Below, one piece after another: positions 1 through 10,904 of a DNA stretch of 64,000 nt. Position numbers and translations under genes: made by a program. The notes beneath the pieces were generated by a model. The model had not been told where the DNA came from. It ran no database searches and worked only from the letters and a program-made list of their open reading frames with translations. Position 1 is the first letter of the stretch. Every line of letters starts with the position of its first letter. The stretch is from Chamaecrista fasciculata (taxonomy: Eukaryota > Streptophyta > Magnoliopsida > Fabales > Fabaceae), in the NCBI GenBank assembly GCA_003254925.1, contig QANZ01017498.1, positions 12,547-76,546 on the forward strand, written 5' to 3'.

Positions 1-385
1 CGGCGAACGGTCCCTTCTGGGGGATGAAGGTGCCCGGCTCGTCTTCGAAACCAGCAGCAGGTGCGTTTTCTTGTGCCGAGGCGGCCGTGGTGTTACGGCG
101 GCCGGGGTTCGACCCCTGAGGAGTGCTATGAACCGATAGGCTCTGGAATTCACGACGTAGGGATTCTGTCTGCTCCCTCATCATGCTGCGAAAGATGGCC
201 ATAATGTCCATGGCCTGGAAGGTCTGGCCCGTCGCGCCCATATCGGCTGGTGGTGCAACCCGAGAGGGCGCTCCCTCGTCTCGATGTTCCTCTTGTTCCT
301 GATTTTCCTGGGAGCCTAGGGCGTGCTCCTGGGAATCAGAGGGTTCGTCCAAGAGCTGATCGCGAGGAGAGTCACTGTGAGCCAT
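1..385 (-). CDS. Ty3-gypsy gag, N-terminal part (cut by window edge)
   Basis: On the minus strand an ATG at 385-383 opens a frame that stays open for 128 codons to the window edge. It begins MAHSDSPRDQ and is rich in Glu, Gln, Ser and Pro, with a short helical stretch containing IMAIFRSMMREQTESLRREF, as is common at the start of plant Ty3-gypsy Gag proteins. Gag would form the retrotransposon's cytoplasmic particle. The ATG lies 116 bases downstream of a gypsy-type primer-binding site and LTR (501-789), which supports both the start and the reading. No capsid domain or zinc knuckle is reached before the edge, so lineage and intactness are unknown. The GC content is far above that of the neighbouring DNA. 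Confidence 0.7.
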   Translation of the reverse strand, partial: MAHSDSPRDQLLDEPSDSQEHALGSQENQEQEEHRDEGAPSRVAPPADMGATGQTFQAMDIMAIFRSMMREQTESLRREFQSLSVHSTPQGSNPGRRNTTAASAQENAPAAGFEDEPGTFIPQKGPFA

Positions 386-500
386 AGAGAAGTGGAAATC
401 ACCTAGTTTAACAAGGTAAACGTGGGTGAGTTAGCTTTTGTAAAGAAAAAGCAACAGAGGGGGGCGTGAGAGCCCGTAAAGTTCAGCAGGTGAGGAGGAA

Positions 501-521
501 GTCCCCACGGTCGGCGCCAAA
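501..521 (-). other. Retrotransposon primer-binding site
   Basis: Read on the minus strand this is TTTGGCGCCGACCGTGGGGAC, directly after the LTR end at 522. The TGGCGCC core is the usual start of primer-binding sites in plant Ty3-gypsy elements, where a tRNA 3' end primes minus-strand DNA synthesis. The matching tRNA was not identified. Confidence 0.6.
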
Positions 522-789
522 TGAAACGGTCGGCGCCTAGAAGCTGGAGATCGTGGGTATGAACGAGTCAGTAACCCACGATCTCCCGTAGCGTGGATTG
601 CGGAACGGGGTAGTCGTGGGGGGCCACGTGTCATTTGGGGGACGGGCGCCAGGACCCAGCATGGACCATGAGCGCACCTAAGTGAGTTTAGGGCGCCCGA
701 CTGATTTGTGGGCGCCCCGCTAGGTGCGGAGGGGAGAAGAGGCCCGGCGCGAGGGCCGTTTAGGCGTACGCCCAAATAGTGATGTATCA
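522..789 (-). repeat. Short 5' LTR of the left-edge gypsy element
   Basis: On the minus strand the segment starts TGATACATCACTATTTGGGC and ends GTTTCA beside the primer-binding site, so it has TG...CA ends and is about 268 bp. Its first roughly 240 bases match the solo LTR at 24137-24740, sharing the start, the GTACGCC-AAACGGCCCTCG block, the repeated CCACGATCTCC motif and GGCGCC motifs. The 24137 copy is 604 bp, and its TATA box and downstream half have no counterpart here. This copy therefore appears to lack the region expected to hold the promoter and U5. The motif GGCGCCGACCGT occurs both at the LTR end and in the primer-binding site, 18 bases apart, which could mark the deletion joint. 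Confidence 0.6.
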
Positions 790-1176
790 TTTTCTAAAAT
801 ATTGTTTAACATCTAGCTAGAGACAAAATTATAATTTGAAGATAAATTTAAAAATTAAAAGTTAATTATATCTATATTAATTTTTGAGTTTATTTATTCT
901 CTTTTTGTGATAATTTATTCATTTAATATTTGGTATGGGTCGTTGTATAGGTGTAGGTAACGTTGGATGAAATCATAATTGAGAAATGGTCCAATGCTTT
1001 GAAAAAATATGCTAATTGCTTTTGGTGAGAAGTGCCTAGAACATGACATTCTTAAATGCCAATGCCTTCTTTTACCATCCAACATGTGTTGCATCTTCCA
1101 TCGTTTATTAAAAGAAATTTTGTTGTAGAATCTTTCTTTGGAATTCATATCGTTGATTAAATTGATATTAATATTA
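790..1176. other. AT-rich spacer, no gene seen
   Basis: AT-rich sequence with no convincing coding frame, transposon end or RNA gene. A short open frame on the minus strand (915-1148) has no recognisable domain and is not supported. Confidence 0.5.
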
Positions 1177-1239
1177 TCTCTATACTATTATATAAATTAA
1201 TTTACTTTAATTTAGTATTAAAAACATTGACAAAAACTT

Positions 1240-2035
1240 TTATATATAACTAAATTGATGTTAAAGAAAATACTGATAGTTCATAAGACAACTACTAAAG
1301 ACAATATAGAGACGATTTTTAATACTGCTGTTGAAAACAATAGTGATGGTTCATAGAATCGCTGCAAAAGAAAATAGCACTAACAACTAAAACCGATGCA
1401 AAAAAACAATAACGATGATTATCAAAACTGTTGCTAAAGACAATAACACCGACAACTAAAACCTCGTCTAAAAACAATAGCGACAATTCGCAAAACTGCT
1501 GCTAAAGACAATAGTAAATTTTCAAAATCAATGCTAAAAAACATAGCTGTGGTTCACAAAATCGCTTCTAAAGACAGTAGCAATGACATCTAAAACCTCT
1601 ACTAAAGACAATAGTGATAGTTGGCATAACCGTTGCAAAAGACAGTAAAGTGAATTTTCAAAATTGTTGTTAAAAACAATAGTGCTTATTTTCAAACTAC
1701 TGCTGAAGATAGTAGCAACGGTTCGCAAAACTACTACAAAAGATAATGGCAAGAGTTTTTAAAACCACCACTAAGAATAATAGCGACCGACCATCTTCAA
1801 TATTGATGTTGAAGACAGTAGCGACGATTCTCAAATTTGTTACTAAAGATAATAGAGATTGTCTGCAAAACTGCTGCTTCAGGCAATAACATGGTTCGCA
1901 AAATTGCTGCAAAAAATAATAACAACGACAACTATATTAGTTGCTAAAGACAATAGCAACGGTTTCTAAAACCACTTCTAAAGACAATGACTACCAAAAA
2001 AGCGGCTATTTGCCACTGTTTTTTTGCCTACGTTT
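1240..2035. repeat. Degenerate ~33-bp tandem array, copy 1
   Basis: About 800 bases consist of diverged tandem units of about 33 bp. An approximate consensus is CAAAAC-YGCTGCTAAAGACAATAGCRAYGRTT, with CTAAAGACAATAG recurring at 32-34-base steps. Because 33 is a multiple of three, chance reading frames through the array show an 11-residue periodicity; these frames should not be taken as genes. The same array type lies in the same orientation at 11176-12110. CTAAAG/GCGACGGTT motifs of this kind are common in the subterminal repeats of plant CACTA (En/Spm) transposons. No CACTA terminus was found at either array, so that origin is inference. Confidence 0.7.
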
Positions 2036-2689
2036 AGAATCAGCGTGCCTAAATGAGATGAAGAAACTTCCCTTGGCTACGATTAGATTTAACGGTGGCT
2101 GTTCAATATGAAACCGTGCCAAAAACCCAAAATCGAGCGCCTCACTTTTTTTCATCTCCCACCAAATATTTTACACTTCACTAAAATTTCCCTCCATCTA
2201 CGAAAAAAAAGAAGGAAAAATTCCCTCCATCTTCTCTTATCTCAAGTGCCCTAATCCCTAATTTCCCACTAACACCATTACTCGCTAGAGTTCTCTGCTA
2301 AGAAGAAATTAACGGAGGAGGCAGAGAGAAGCTGATCAAAGGGGAAGATGTCAGAATCTGCTACCTATTACTCGCCGCCGACACTGCTTCTCATTGCTCC
2401 ACTCCTTATGTAGCTGCTTGTTGCGATTCTGCTCCTTTTGTCGTTGCTTGTCGCTGTTCTGCTCCTTTGTGCCTCTGGTTCACCTTCTCGCCTCTGGAGG
2501 TTAGTTGAATATGAATCAGGAGATTTAAACCCAAAGATTGCATGGTAATTCATTTCCATTTACGTTCTACTTTTGTGATTTCCTTCATACTTGTTTTTAC
2601 GAAATAAATAAATCAAAGGATCACTCTAGTTACCACTTTTGGGATGTTTAAATTTTGTTTTATTATCATGTGCTTTTTTTATGCAGTAC
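2036..2689 (+). other. Leader-like sequence with possible exon 1 and intron, no intact gene
   Basis: After the array comes a pyrimidine-rich leader-like stretch. An ATG at 2349 is followed by about 20 codons before a stop. Exon-like sequence (CCTCTGGAG|GTTAGT at about 2496) and an acceptor-like tract (TTTTTTTATGCAG ending near 2687) suggest a decayed spliced transcription unit, perhaps cargo of the Helitron. No protein family was recognised. Confidence 0.25.
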
Positions 2690-5600
2690 CTCTGATCCGG
2701 GCACCCGTCATAAGGTGCCAAACAGAGTCAAATTAAATTTATACTCGAGTCTTACAAGTATAAACTATATTTATTAAAATATAGTATAGATGCTAACCCA
2801 AGGTCGAATCTCTCGCGGAACTTCTAGGAATTTTAACAATGATTGTATAGAACAAGTCTTAGTGAACACGGGACAGGCTTATACGAATGAATTGTAGTAA
2901 ATAAGGTTAAGAGTAAAGAAAAGAATGAATTATCTGATAAACGGTAACTAATGAACGAAGAACGCATCCCACGGAGGTATCTTGAACTCGGCCTTCCCTG
3001 CTCAACAAAACATAGTAGAAAATATCTTTAAATAGATAAGTTTATATACCACTCCTAATGATGCATTTACACTTAAACACAATCAACCAAGTAATGGTAG
3101 AGAATATAAAATTAAGATCAATCACTCAACCCACACTAGGTATGAGCAATTTGTCAAAGCTCTTCGGGGCAATCTATATTATTGCCACATCAGAACAATA
3201 AACAAACTAAGAACAATCCTAATTATATTTCTAAGATAAATAGACCACTCCTTAGCAAACCTTAAAGAGCAACTTTATTAATCGTGAGAGAGACAAACTC
3301 CGGGAATGTCAAGGTCTCATTACTTCAACAAAGCATTAATCTATGAATCAAAACAATTGTAACTCAAAAGTAATACCTAAATCTAAGAACAATCATCAAA
3401 TAAACATAATCTAAATAAACAACACTTCCTGAACTATGAAGAACATAGAGCGTTGGCCTCCTTCATGATACTCCGTCGGAAATAAAGGTTTTTAGCCTTG
3501 CATCATAGAATGAGCGAATTTGGAAAGTAAATTGATGAATTGGTGCTTTGAGCGTGGAATGACGACCTCTATTTATAGTGTTGAGAAGTGTGCTTGGTCC
3601 GCAAGTCAAGGGAAGAAAATCGCCTTTGGGTCGTTGCTTGCGCCGGCGGCCCAATACGAAGGCGCAGAGAAATATTTGCGATATTTTGTTTATATCTTCG
3701 TATCTTGAATCGTAGTCGTGCAAAATATACACTACTACTTCAGATTCATCTGCGCCGCGAGATTTCCAACTGTTGGGAAATCACAGAGCGGCAGGGCAGC
3801 GGAAGCGATAAAATAAAAAAAAAACTCGCGCAATACTTGTGATTTCCTACAGGATCCACTGTTTGAATTTAAACCAGTAAAGGAAGAAGTATACCTCAAT
3901 GTTTCAATCGGCCCGGTTTGAATGTTGCGACTCTAAGAAGTCCACTCCAAGTGTCCTTCCTCTGCCGGTGATCCACATGAACAGTTTGTTGTCACCAAGG
4001 TGCTAGCCTTCAGTTCTTTTCTCCAAAAGAACTCGGGACTCCAATCTACGGTTTCTTGAAATTCAAGAACAATTCTTGAATCAAGAATGATGGTCGCGCC
4101 AAGAACAACAAGAACTCCTTCTTGTTTTCTCTCTCAAAAAACCCTAATTAGAATGCAAGTCGATTTTTCTCTCTCTTGTTTTGAGGAACTCGACTTGCTT
4201 CTCTCTCTACAATTAGGGAGCTCAAAAATTTTCTCTCTCTAGGAAAATTCAAGTGACCAAGTCGACTTGCCCTAGGCCCTTTTATAGAGTTGGGAATTTG
4301 ATAATTATAATTTAGGGAATCCCTAAATTAGTGGATTATCAAATCATAGAATTATAAGATTACAATAATATCATAATTTTATGACTTGAATTCTTAATTA
4401 AAATATTACCTTAATATCTTAATTGAATTCAAAATGCAATCTTTGAGAATCAAAATGGAAGATCAAATCTTCCTCCTTGTTCCCCAAGCCATGCGCCTTC
4501 CCCTCTCCCTAAATTAGGAATTTAATAAATCAAAATAACATTTTTAACTTTTAGGAAGTTATAACTAACTTATATATTTCCTAACAATATTGAATTAAGA
4601 TAATACCCTATTATCTTTAATTCAAAATTTGAATCTTGAAATCAAAATCATATCTTGAATTCAAATTCAAATCATGACTTTAATTAATAAAACATTTCCA
4701 TCAAGATAATAGAGGCGCCACCCTCATGCCTTCCTATCCTAATATTAGTGAATTTAATAAATCAATAATCTCCTAACTTTTAGGAAGCTTATCCAATTTA
4801 TTATTCCCTATTTAACAATTAATATATTTAAACTTGTCCAACAAATTTAAATATTTTTTGGCCAAAAAAAAAACAAATTTAAATATTACAAATGTAGATT
4901 TTATTTAAGACAAGACTTCATGTGTCAGACATTCAGCTATGTCTTAAATCGTGTCACTATAGTGACTCACGAATTAACCCTAATTCGCATCCCTTTAAGC
5001 GGTGTCTAGATCCTGCTCATGTGTGACCCAGCAGGCCCCACTTGAAGTTGGCAGCAAGCCATCTCTATGACTCACAAGTCGAGAGCGGACTCTAGCAAGC
5101 CATCACGACTACCCAAAACACGTGAGTTATCGTTTTATCAAAACCGATTTAACCTTAGTACCACCTTGTCATAGACCCTATTGTCACACGATATTTTGGT
5201 CATGGATAAGGCACGGGAAAGTCATCCTTGATCCAAACCATAACTTTCTCGATTTCCTGAGTTAGTCCCATTCCCTGTGTGGCCACACATTCCTTGGATA
5301 GACTCATCGAGGGGCCCAGTTAAATATCTCTCATCTTCTATGAGGGACAAAATTCCATCTTGGTCAACCACATTGATCCTCAGCACGATAATCAACCAAA
5401 CCCGTACCTAGCCTGTATGGCTACCCTGCTACGGGCAACGTTGGACTAGGCCAAAGTTCGACAACTACAACGCCGGAATAGTCAAGACCTCAGGTCTAAG
5501 GGCATCGTGACAGGTGTACAAGAGAGGCTAGCTCATGACTAAAACCCATGCAGGACTCTCCGGGTCGGTCTAGCAACTTGTAACCCCTTACTCATTGCAC

Positions 5601-6160
5601 CATGACTCTCGTGAAGCATCTTGTGCATGTATCTCTATACACCGAGGTCATGCTGGTCTTAGTTCATTTCAAGTTCCCACTTGAATGAGCGACCAGGGAT
5701 AGTTTAGACTAATTATCACATAATTAATCAGGGATTGTTATCATTGTAAAAATGCTAATAATATGATAACGACTCAATTTATCCTCCATAAATTAGTCAA
5801 TCAATATGTCCACACATATAAAATGATTGGCCCTAGGGCACAATCTCCATCACCAACTTGGGTCGTTGGCTCAAGGTGACGGCGCAACACCAAATTGTGC
5901 TGAAGCTTACTTGCTGACGTCATATTCCTCTCAGATGCATGCGCCGCGGGAATTGCTTGTCTTGCGCCGACGGCTCACCCAACGACGCAAGGTATCTTTG
6001 CGCTTTTTGTTATCTTCTAGATGATTCCTTTGTTATTTTTATAATTCTCGGCTGAAACACTTAACAAACGATTATGAAAAATCTTATAAAATACTTTAAT
6101 AATATTAAATGCATAAAATAGTTGTTAATATGTAGTTTTTATACTAAACTCAATGTAACA
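2690..6160 (-). mobile_element. LTR-like block of a Ty3-type element, split by a copia solo LTR (approximate ends)
   Basis: With the inserted copia LTR (3766-5857) removed, about 1.4 kb remains that reads on the minus strand like a plant LTR. It has a TGTTACATTG start near 6160, a GC-rich middle with GGCGC motifs, a leader-type section, and an end containing CCGCGAGAGATTCGACCTTGGGTT. Length and layout match the solo LTR at 16211-17660, including the late GC-rich block and a conserved 'GGGA...CC' tail, but the sequences are only distantly alike. No TSD could be fixed and no internal domain is present. The ends are approximate. Confidence 0.35.
3771..5852 (-). mobile_element. Copia-type solo LTR, TSD CCAAC
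   Basis: On the minus strand it runs from TGATGGAGATTGTGCCCTAG to TGATTTCCCAACA (2,082 bp). Identical 5-bp target-site duplications CCAAC flank it at 3766-3770 and 5853-5857. It shares the start and several central blocks with the LTRs of the complete element at 49662-61159, but its end is of the CCCAACA type rather than CCTACA. No internal domain, primer-binding site or second LTR is next to it, so it is a solo LTR left by LTR-LTR recombination. It sits inside the LTR-like block 2690-6160 and is therefore younger than it. Confidence 0.9.
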
Positions 6161-6947
6161 CCTATGACATAAATCTCTAGTCATATTATAGCTGCTTATC
6201 TAAAAATATATATTAATAATAACAAGATATGACCAAAAATATATATTCATTTTTTGTCAGATCAACCTCCAAGCTGTAGGAAGAGGAATGATGGGAGTGC
6301 CAGTAGGTTAGTTAAAATCTGTAGCTTCCTCTTTGGCTCTTCTGTTCTTTTTGGCTAATTTACTTATTATCCTGCCATGGTGGTGATAGAGTTTAGACCC
6401 AAGAACTCAAGTGTGTGTGTGTGTAGTATGATGTTATGGGCTTCGATACACTAAAACAAAAAGCACTTGTTGTTTGTGAAGAAAATAGTAGGAATCAAGA
6501 AGCCTTGGAAGGGAGTTTACATCTTCATGTTTTCCTATCATAATATTTGTATTTCTGTTTCCTAGAAGAATCTCATAATTTGGAATTTATCAGAGAATTT
6601 AGAGCATTTAAAATGTATAAAATATGAACAAACTCATGGTGAATGATGTGTACTAATACCCAATTTTACTAATGAATAACATCTAAACATAATACTTAAG
6701 CTGTTGATCTGACCATATTGTATCATATCTTTTAATGACATTTTAAGGTATTTTATATTCATTTAGTATTCAACCGCTTGCCTTTATGTCCTTTTATGAT
6801 AAAATATGGTCAGATGAGGTTTAATATTAAATTGGACTATTTTATGGTTAATTGTGTGGTTATTCTCGGGTTTAATCCTTTTTATTTGTTTCATCCTTTT
6901 TTATCTTGAGAATTCACATAATTTCTCAGTGTTCTTGATAGGTTTAA
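6161..6947 (+). other. Non-coding, possible internal exon 6257-6304
   Basis: Mostly AT-rich sequence. A tract ending TTTTTTGTCAG at about 6258 is followed by ATCAACCTCCAAGCTGTAGG and, 46 bases on, by AG|GTTAGT. This has the form of a small plant exon, but the product is not recognisable. A short (GT)n run lies near 6410. Confidence 0.25.
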
Positions 6948-7127
6948 ATGAAGTCCAAAGTGTTGAAATACTTCAACGAAGACCCATGGATGTTTGCAGA
7001 CGAGTCAGGGACCAAATCGATACAATTCAGAGCTTCTACGGATCCTGCCGCGGGCAAGTCCCGCCGCGAGATTTGTGGCTATTTTAATTGTTTGGGCCCA
7101 AGCCCGATTTTGATGATTCTGACATAG
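6948..7127 (+). pseudogene. Unrecognised 59-codon open frame in the Helitron interior
   Basis: An ATG at 6948 opens 59 codons ending TAG (7125-7127). The protein starts MKSKVLKYFNEDPWMFADES, has a composition closer to real protein than most frames here, and contains two Cys near its end (CGYFNCLG). I do not recognise a family. It lies among other exon-like fragments and may be part of captured or decayed sequence. A spurious frame is equally possible. Confidence 0.2.
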
Positions 7128-7506
7128 ATTTACCTGGTTTGAGCCGAAAATTAGATATAGGATGGTTCTTTAGGCCAGTTTGAAGGTTGTTGACGCGCAA
7201 GAGAGAGAAACACATTCTTCGTCTCGGTTCTTGGCCATTCTCAACTTCTTGAAGGTTTTGTGGAATCATGGCAATCAATTCTGAATTTATTCATCTTTCC
7301 ACCATGAGCAGCTAAACACTTACGCCCGGAGGAGCATTGGAGCAAAGCATGAACTAGGGTTTTACACATAGGGAGTTTTCTCACACTCGAATTAGGGTTT
7401 TACTTTCTTGTTCTTGATTTCTAGTTGAACCTGAGAACTAGTTGTAATTTTGATTCTTGATTAAGAGATTGGTTTTAATTCTTTCAATCATCCTGAAATT
7501 ATATTT
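7128..7506 (+). other. LTR- or leader-like fragment, no gene
   Basis: The segment includes CACCATGAGCAGCTAAACAC and two 'TAGGGTTTTAC' stretches, resembling the leader part of the LTR-like sequence at 16211-17660 (ATGAGTA-GCTA, AGGGTT). No intact element can be delimited. Confidence 0.25.
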
Positions 7507-8280
7507 ATGACAAGGGTAGATTGTTATATTTTTGACAAGGGTAGATTGTGCACGGAAGGTAATTGCATCACCTATTTCTTTTGCAAGGTGTGGTTTTATA
7601 TTTATGCAAACTGCACTGAAGGTAATTGCATCAGCTATTTCTTTTGCAAGGTGTGGTTTTATATTTATGCAAACTGCACTAACTGCCCTCTTGCTGCTAA
7701 ATGCTTTTGAAACTAATAGAGAATGGTTTTGAAACTGCTAAATGCACTAACTGATAAATGCTTTTTATATTTAAAGGCAATAGTAAATGCTTTCGAAACT
7801 GCTAACATATGAAACTAATAGAGAATAACTGCTGCTAATAGCAAACAGAGAGATAGATGGTTCAAAAAGGATCTTCTGGCCTGACTCAAAAAGCCAAAAA
7901 CTGTCAGGATCAATATGTTCATCTTGCCCTAAACCTCTTACTTTTAAGTGTGAAAATTCGGTGAAAATTACTTTTAACTGTCAGGATCAATATGTTCATC
8001 TTGCCCTAAACCTCTTCAAATCAAGTGTGAAAATTTTGACTATGGTTTGGAAAATTTTGGTTCGCGTTGTTCAACCCATTCTGAGGATGATGATGTTTCG
8101 TCAAAACTCCATTTTTTATCCATATTATTTTGTGCACTTTGCATTTTGGTCCTTTACATTAAAATATATGATGCTAAGTTCACCAAACTTTTGTCAATTA
8201 ACGGTGATAAAAAATTAAAAGTTCAGAAAAACTGGAATCTTAGTCTTTTTCACAAAACTGGAATCTTAGTCTTTTTTTTT
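7507..8280 (+). repeat. Cluster of independent short tandem duplications
   Basis: Four separate two-copy direct duplications occur within 800 bases: a 25-base step at 7509/7534 (GACAAGGGTAGATTGT), a 63-base step at 7558/7621 (GGTAATTGCATCA...), a 77-base step at 7901/7978 (CTGTCAGGATCAATATGTTC) and a step of about 26 bases at about 8230/8256 (AACTGGAATCTTAGTC). GAAACTAATAGAGAAT and AACTGCTAA words also recur near 7710-7830. The copies are nearly identical. Open frames across them are therefore repetitive and not genes. Confidence 0.8.
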
Positions 8281-9280
8281 TTTTTTGCAGGTTATAGTTC
8301 TACAAGATGTCTTTGACATGCCAAGGAGTATTAAAGGAAACATTTTGTGTACAAGACAGAGTGGTTTGTTTTTCTTATCTTTTCTATATAATATATACTT
8401 TATTGTAGTTATTCATGCATATTAAAAGCTAACTATGTTTAATTATATTTTTACATTTTGTAAGTGAAACTACTCTCTTGATTTTTTTTTTCAGTAATCC
8501 TTGCCTCAAAATAGTGAGCCATCAAATTAGTTTTGTCCTCTTGATTAAATTAGTTTGAAAGTGCCAATTATAATGTTGGTATCTTTGTATTTCACACGCT
8601 CCAACCAATTTTTATCTTTACAAATGCCTTTGTTTGATACAAAACTTCAATAAGGTGGATTTTATGACTGATAAATACACTTTAAGACAAATGAATTGGA
8701 GTTGCCTCTCATGTTTCCATTCCAGTGGTTTAGAGTTTTGATAAAGTAAATCAACTATGATAAGATGAGAAACATTATATGTCATCAGCCCAAGATGATC
8801 ATGATTCATGATGAGCGTGCCTTGCCAACATATCAACCACCCAATTGGCTTCTCTTAACTTGGAGATACCTTCAGTTTTATATTCTGAATTATGAACATT
8901 ATATATCCCATTTTTCTGTTGATATTTTCTTTTCAGTATTTAAGACTTGTCATTTTCCTTCTTGCCATTTCAAAAGACTTGCCTTAGTATAATATTTTGG
9001 TAGAAGCAGTCTTTTTTTATCTGTAACATATGTGCAAATAAACTGCCATCAGTAATGTAACCTGTAACTGTAATATTATATATATATGTAACCTGCAACC
9101 TGTAACTCCATTGATTAGTCATATATATTTATCTAACCTCTAACTATATGTTGCAATCTCAAGAGTAAAAAGTAAAAGTGGTCTAAAAATCCTTATTCAT
9201 GACAATATTAAACTTTGGTGAGTTGTAAGCATTCCAATACTCGTAGTTTTCTGATTAACCTTTTAATTTCCTCCGTGCAG
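8281..9280 (+). other. AT-rich; one possible exon 8291-8360
   Basis: A poly-T tract ending TTTTTTGCAG at 8290 is followed by GTTATAGTTCTACAAGATG and an open stretch to about 8360. One frame reads VIVLQDVFDMPRSIKGN. It looks like a plant exon, but no family was recognised. The remainder to 9280 is AT-rich with short TA runs and holds nothing else I can support. Confidence 0.25.
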
Positions 9281-9438
9281 ATAAAACATCAGGAAAATGC
9301 TAAAAAAACCACTCAACCTTAGAATTGAATCCAAGCAAGGAAATATGGAGGGTAATAGTTAGAGTTCTCGGACTACATCATACTTCAATTCACCAACCAG
9401 CATCAAGAGCATTGAAATGGTGCTTCTTGATAAGAATG
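9281..9438 (+). pseudogene. Fragment resembling an RPA-type OB-fold exon
   Basis: A pyrimidine tract ending CCTCCGTGCAG at 9280 gives a good splice acceptor. In the exon-like sequence behind it, one frame (9366-9438) reads SRTTSYFNSPTSIKSIEMVL followed by LDKN. That resembles the strand-turn-strand of an OB-fold in plant RPA1-like proteins, which bind single-stranded DNA. The upstream part falls into another frame and meets stops (for example TAG at 9357-9362), so it is a broken fragment. Helitrons of dicots often carry RPA-like genes, which agrees with the Helitron terminus 490 bases downstream. The similarity was judged by eye from a short stretch and is tentative. Confidence 0.3.
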
Positions 9439-9898
9439 TCAGATTACTTTATACCCTCAAAATGATAATTTCTTTAATTTCACTTGAAAAACTGATTACA
9501 CTTATTTTACTTGAAAAATTGAGAAGTGGATATAATGACTCTTTCTAAATCTTTTTTGGGTAGAAAGCTATTCATTCAATTAAGATATAGTACATAGTCC
9601 AAATAAACGAAATTGGTGCTGTTTTCTGCTGTTTTTGCTGTTGTTTATGTGAAATGGTTGAGTTTTTCTTCCCATTTTCTGAGTTTGTTTGAGTTGTCTT
9701 CAGGATAATTCAAAGTATCACAGAATATTCCCTTCAGTTAGTTTGATAAAATTCACAATTTCTATAATTAATAGAATGAGACTACTATAAAACTCCTTCA
9801 TAGTGTTATTTTGCAATTGTAGCTATTGTTGATTTTCTAGAAATTGTCAATCTATTACAAATTATATTCTGAGGATTCTCAAAATTCACATGAAAACA

Positions 9899-9927
9899 CC
9901 CGTGCGAAGGCACGGGTACCATACTAG
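9899..9927 (+). other. Helitron 3' terminal hairpin and CTAG end
   Basis: Stem CCCGTGC (9899-9905), loop GAAG, stem GCACGGG (9910-9916), spacer TACCATA, then CTAG (9924-9927) followed by T. This is the standard form of a plant Helitron right end: a 7-bp GC stem a few bases before CTRR, inserted at A^T. Confidence 0.75.
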
Positions 9928-9975
9928 TATATATATATAACATACATACATATGCAGGCCGCAGGCACACGCACA

Positions 9976-10006
<31 letters not shown>

Positions 10007-10010
10007 ACAT
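9928..10010. repeat. TA-rich microsatellite
   Basis: Runs of (TA)n interrupted by CATACATACATA and CGCAGGCACACGCACA. It directly abuts the Helitron end. Confidence 0.85.
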
Positions 10011-10904
10011 GGCGCACATAGAGCGAGGAGAAAAGAGCATTAAATTCTTTTGGCTAAAATTACAAATCAAACCCCAAATAGTTTCCAAAATTTTCAGTTA
10101 GGTCCCTGGACACTAAATATTCAGGGTCTAAAATGAAACTTTATAAATGTTACTGGGGTCAAAGTGTAATTTTACAGAAATATGGGAGGCAGAAAGATAA
10201 TTACAGAACAATCCAGATTCTAGGAAGGAAATTCAACTTAGTCCCTATCGGGTAATAAAAGTCATGATTTTAACTGAAATTCTCAATCATCGGAACGCCT
10301 TTGGAGAATAACTCCATTGTTCCTTCATCCGAGTCCTAAAAACTAACCCATAGGTATTCTAACCCTACCCCAAAAATGAGATGAAGTTGAGAAAACAAAT
10401 TAAAAGAGAAGAAATAAAAAGAAATTGAAATTAGACTCACCACAGAAAGTTTCTTTCTCAAAAATCAGATTTTCTCTCTTTAAAAACGAATTTTTCTCTC
10501 TCTAAAAATCTGAATTCTCTCTATCTAAAAATCTGAATATTTCTCTTATTTGCCTCTCCAAAAGTTGTTTTTCTTCCCTACAATCATCTCATCTATTTAT
10601 AGGCCTGAAAGGAGAATCACTAGGAATCAAAAATTAATGTTAATTGATACAAAATAATCTCCCAAAATCAACCCACTCACCAATTAAAAATTGTTGATCA
10701 GATTCTGAAAATTTGATGTGATTTGGGTCCAAATCAGAAATTAAATATGATCAAAATTGATCCCCAAAAACCTTCCTTTTTCCTCATTTTCGTGCTCCAG
10801 GATTAATTTCCTTTTTTCCTACTTGATGCATGCTTTATAATTGAAGAAGATGAACAACTCATTCTAAATCTTCGTTAAATAAAACTTGATGCATGACATA
10901 AACA
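10011..10904. other. Non-coding, repeat-derived, no gene
   Basis: The part at 10050-10270 has the 'aaattaca...ggtccctgg...gtctaaaatg' wording found in the window's foldback MITEs and is probably MITE-derived, but a second arm was not found. The stretch 10430-10600 is TCTCTC-rich. No coding frame is supported. Confidence 0.4.

Larger units (their letters stand above)
1177..9927 (+). mobile_element. Probable Helitron (rolling-circle transposon), non-autonomous
   Basis: The right end is characteristic: a GC-rich hairpin (9899-9916, CCCGTGC/GCACGGG around GAAG), a 7-base spacer, CTAG at 9924-9927, then T. A candidate left end is TCTCTATACTATTATATAAA at 1177, preceded by A. This fits the A/T target, the 5'-TC and the 3'-CTRR rule of Helitrons. 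Near the right end, an exon-like segment (9281-9438) resembles the OB-fold of replication protein A, a family often carried by plant Helitrons. No Rep or helicase domain is visible, so it would be non-autonomous. The interior holds exon-like fragments with splice sites and later LTR insertions. The left end is the weaker call: the 33-bp array starting inside it recurs outside the element at 11176-12110. Confidence 0.45.

Noticed and set aside
431..790. 119-codon minus-strand frame
   Set aside because: It lies across the LTR and primer-binding site; the real gag starts at 385.
1534..1912. Minus-strand open frames with 11-residue repeats
   Set aside because: The 33-bp tandem array is a multiple of three and creates periodic frames; no domain, and the array is degenerate.
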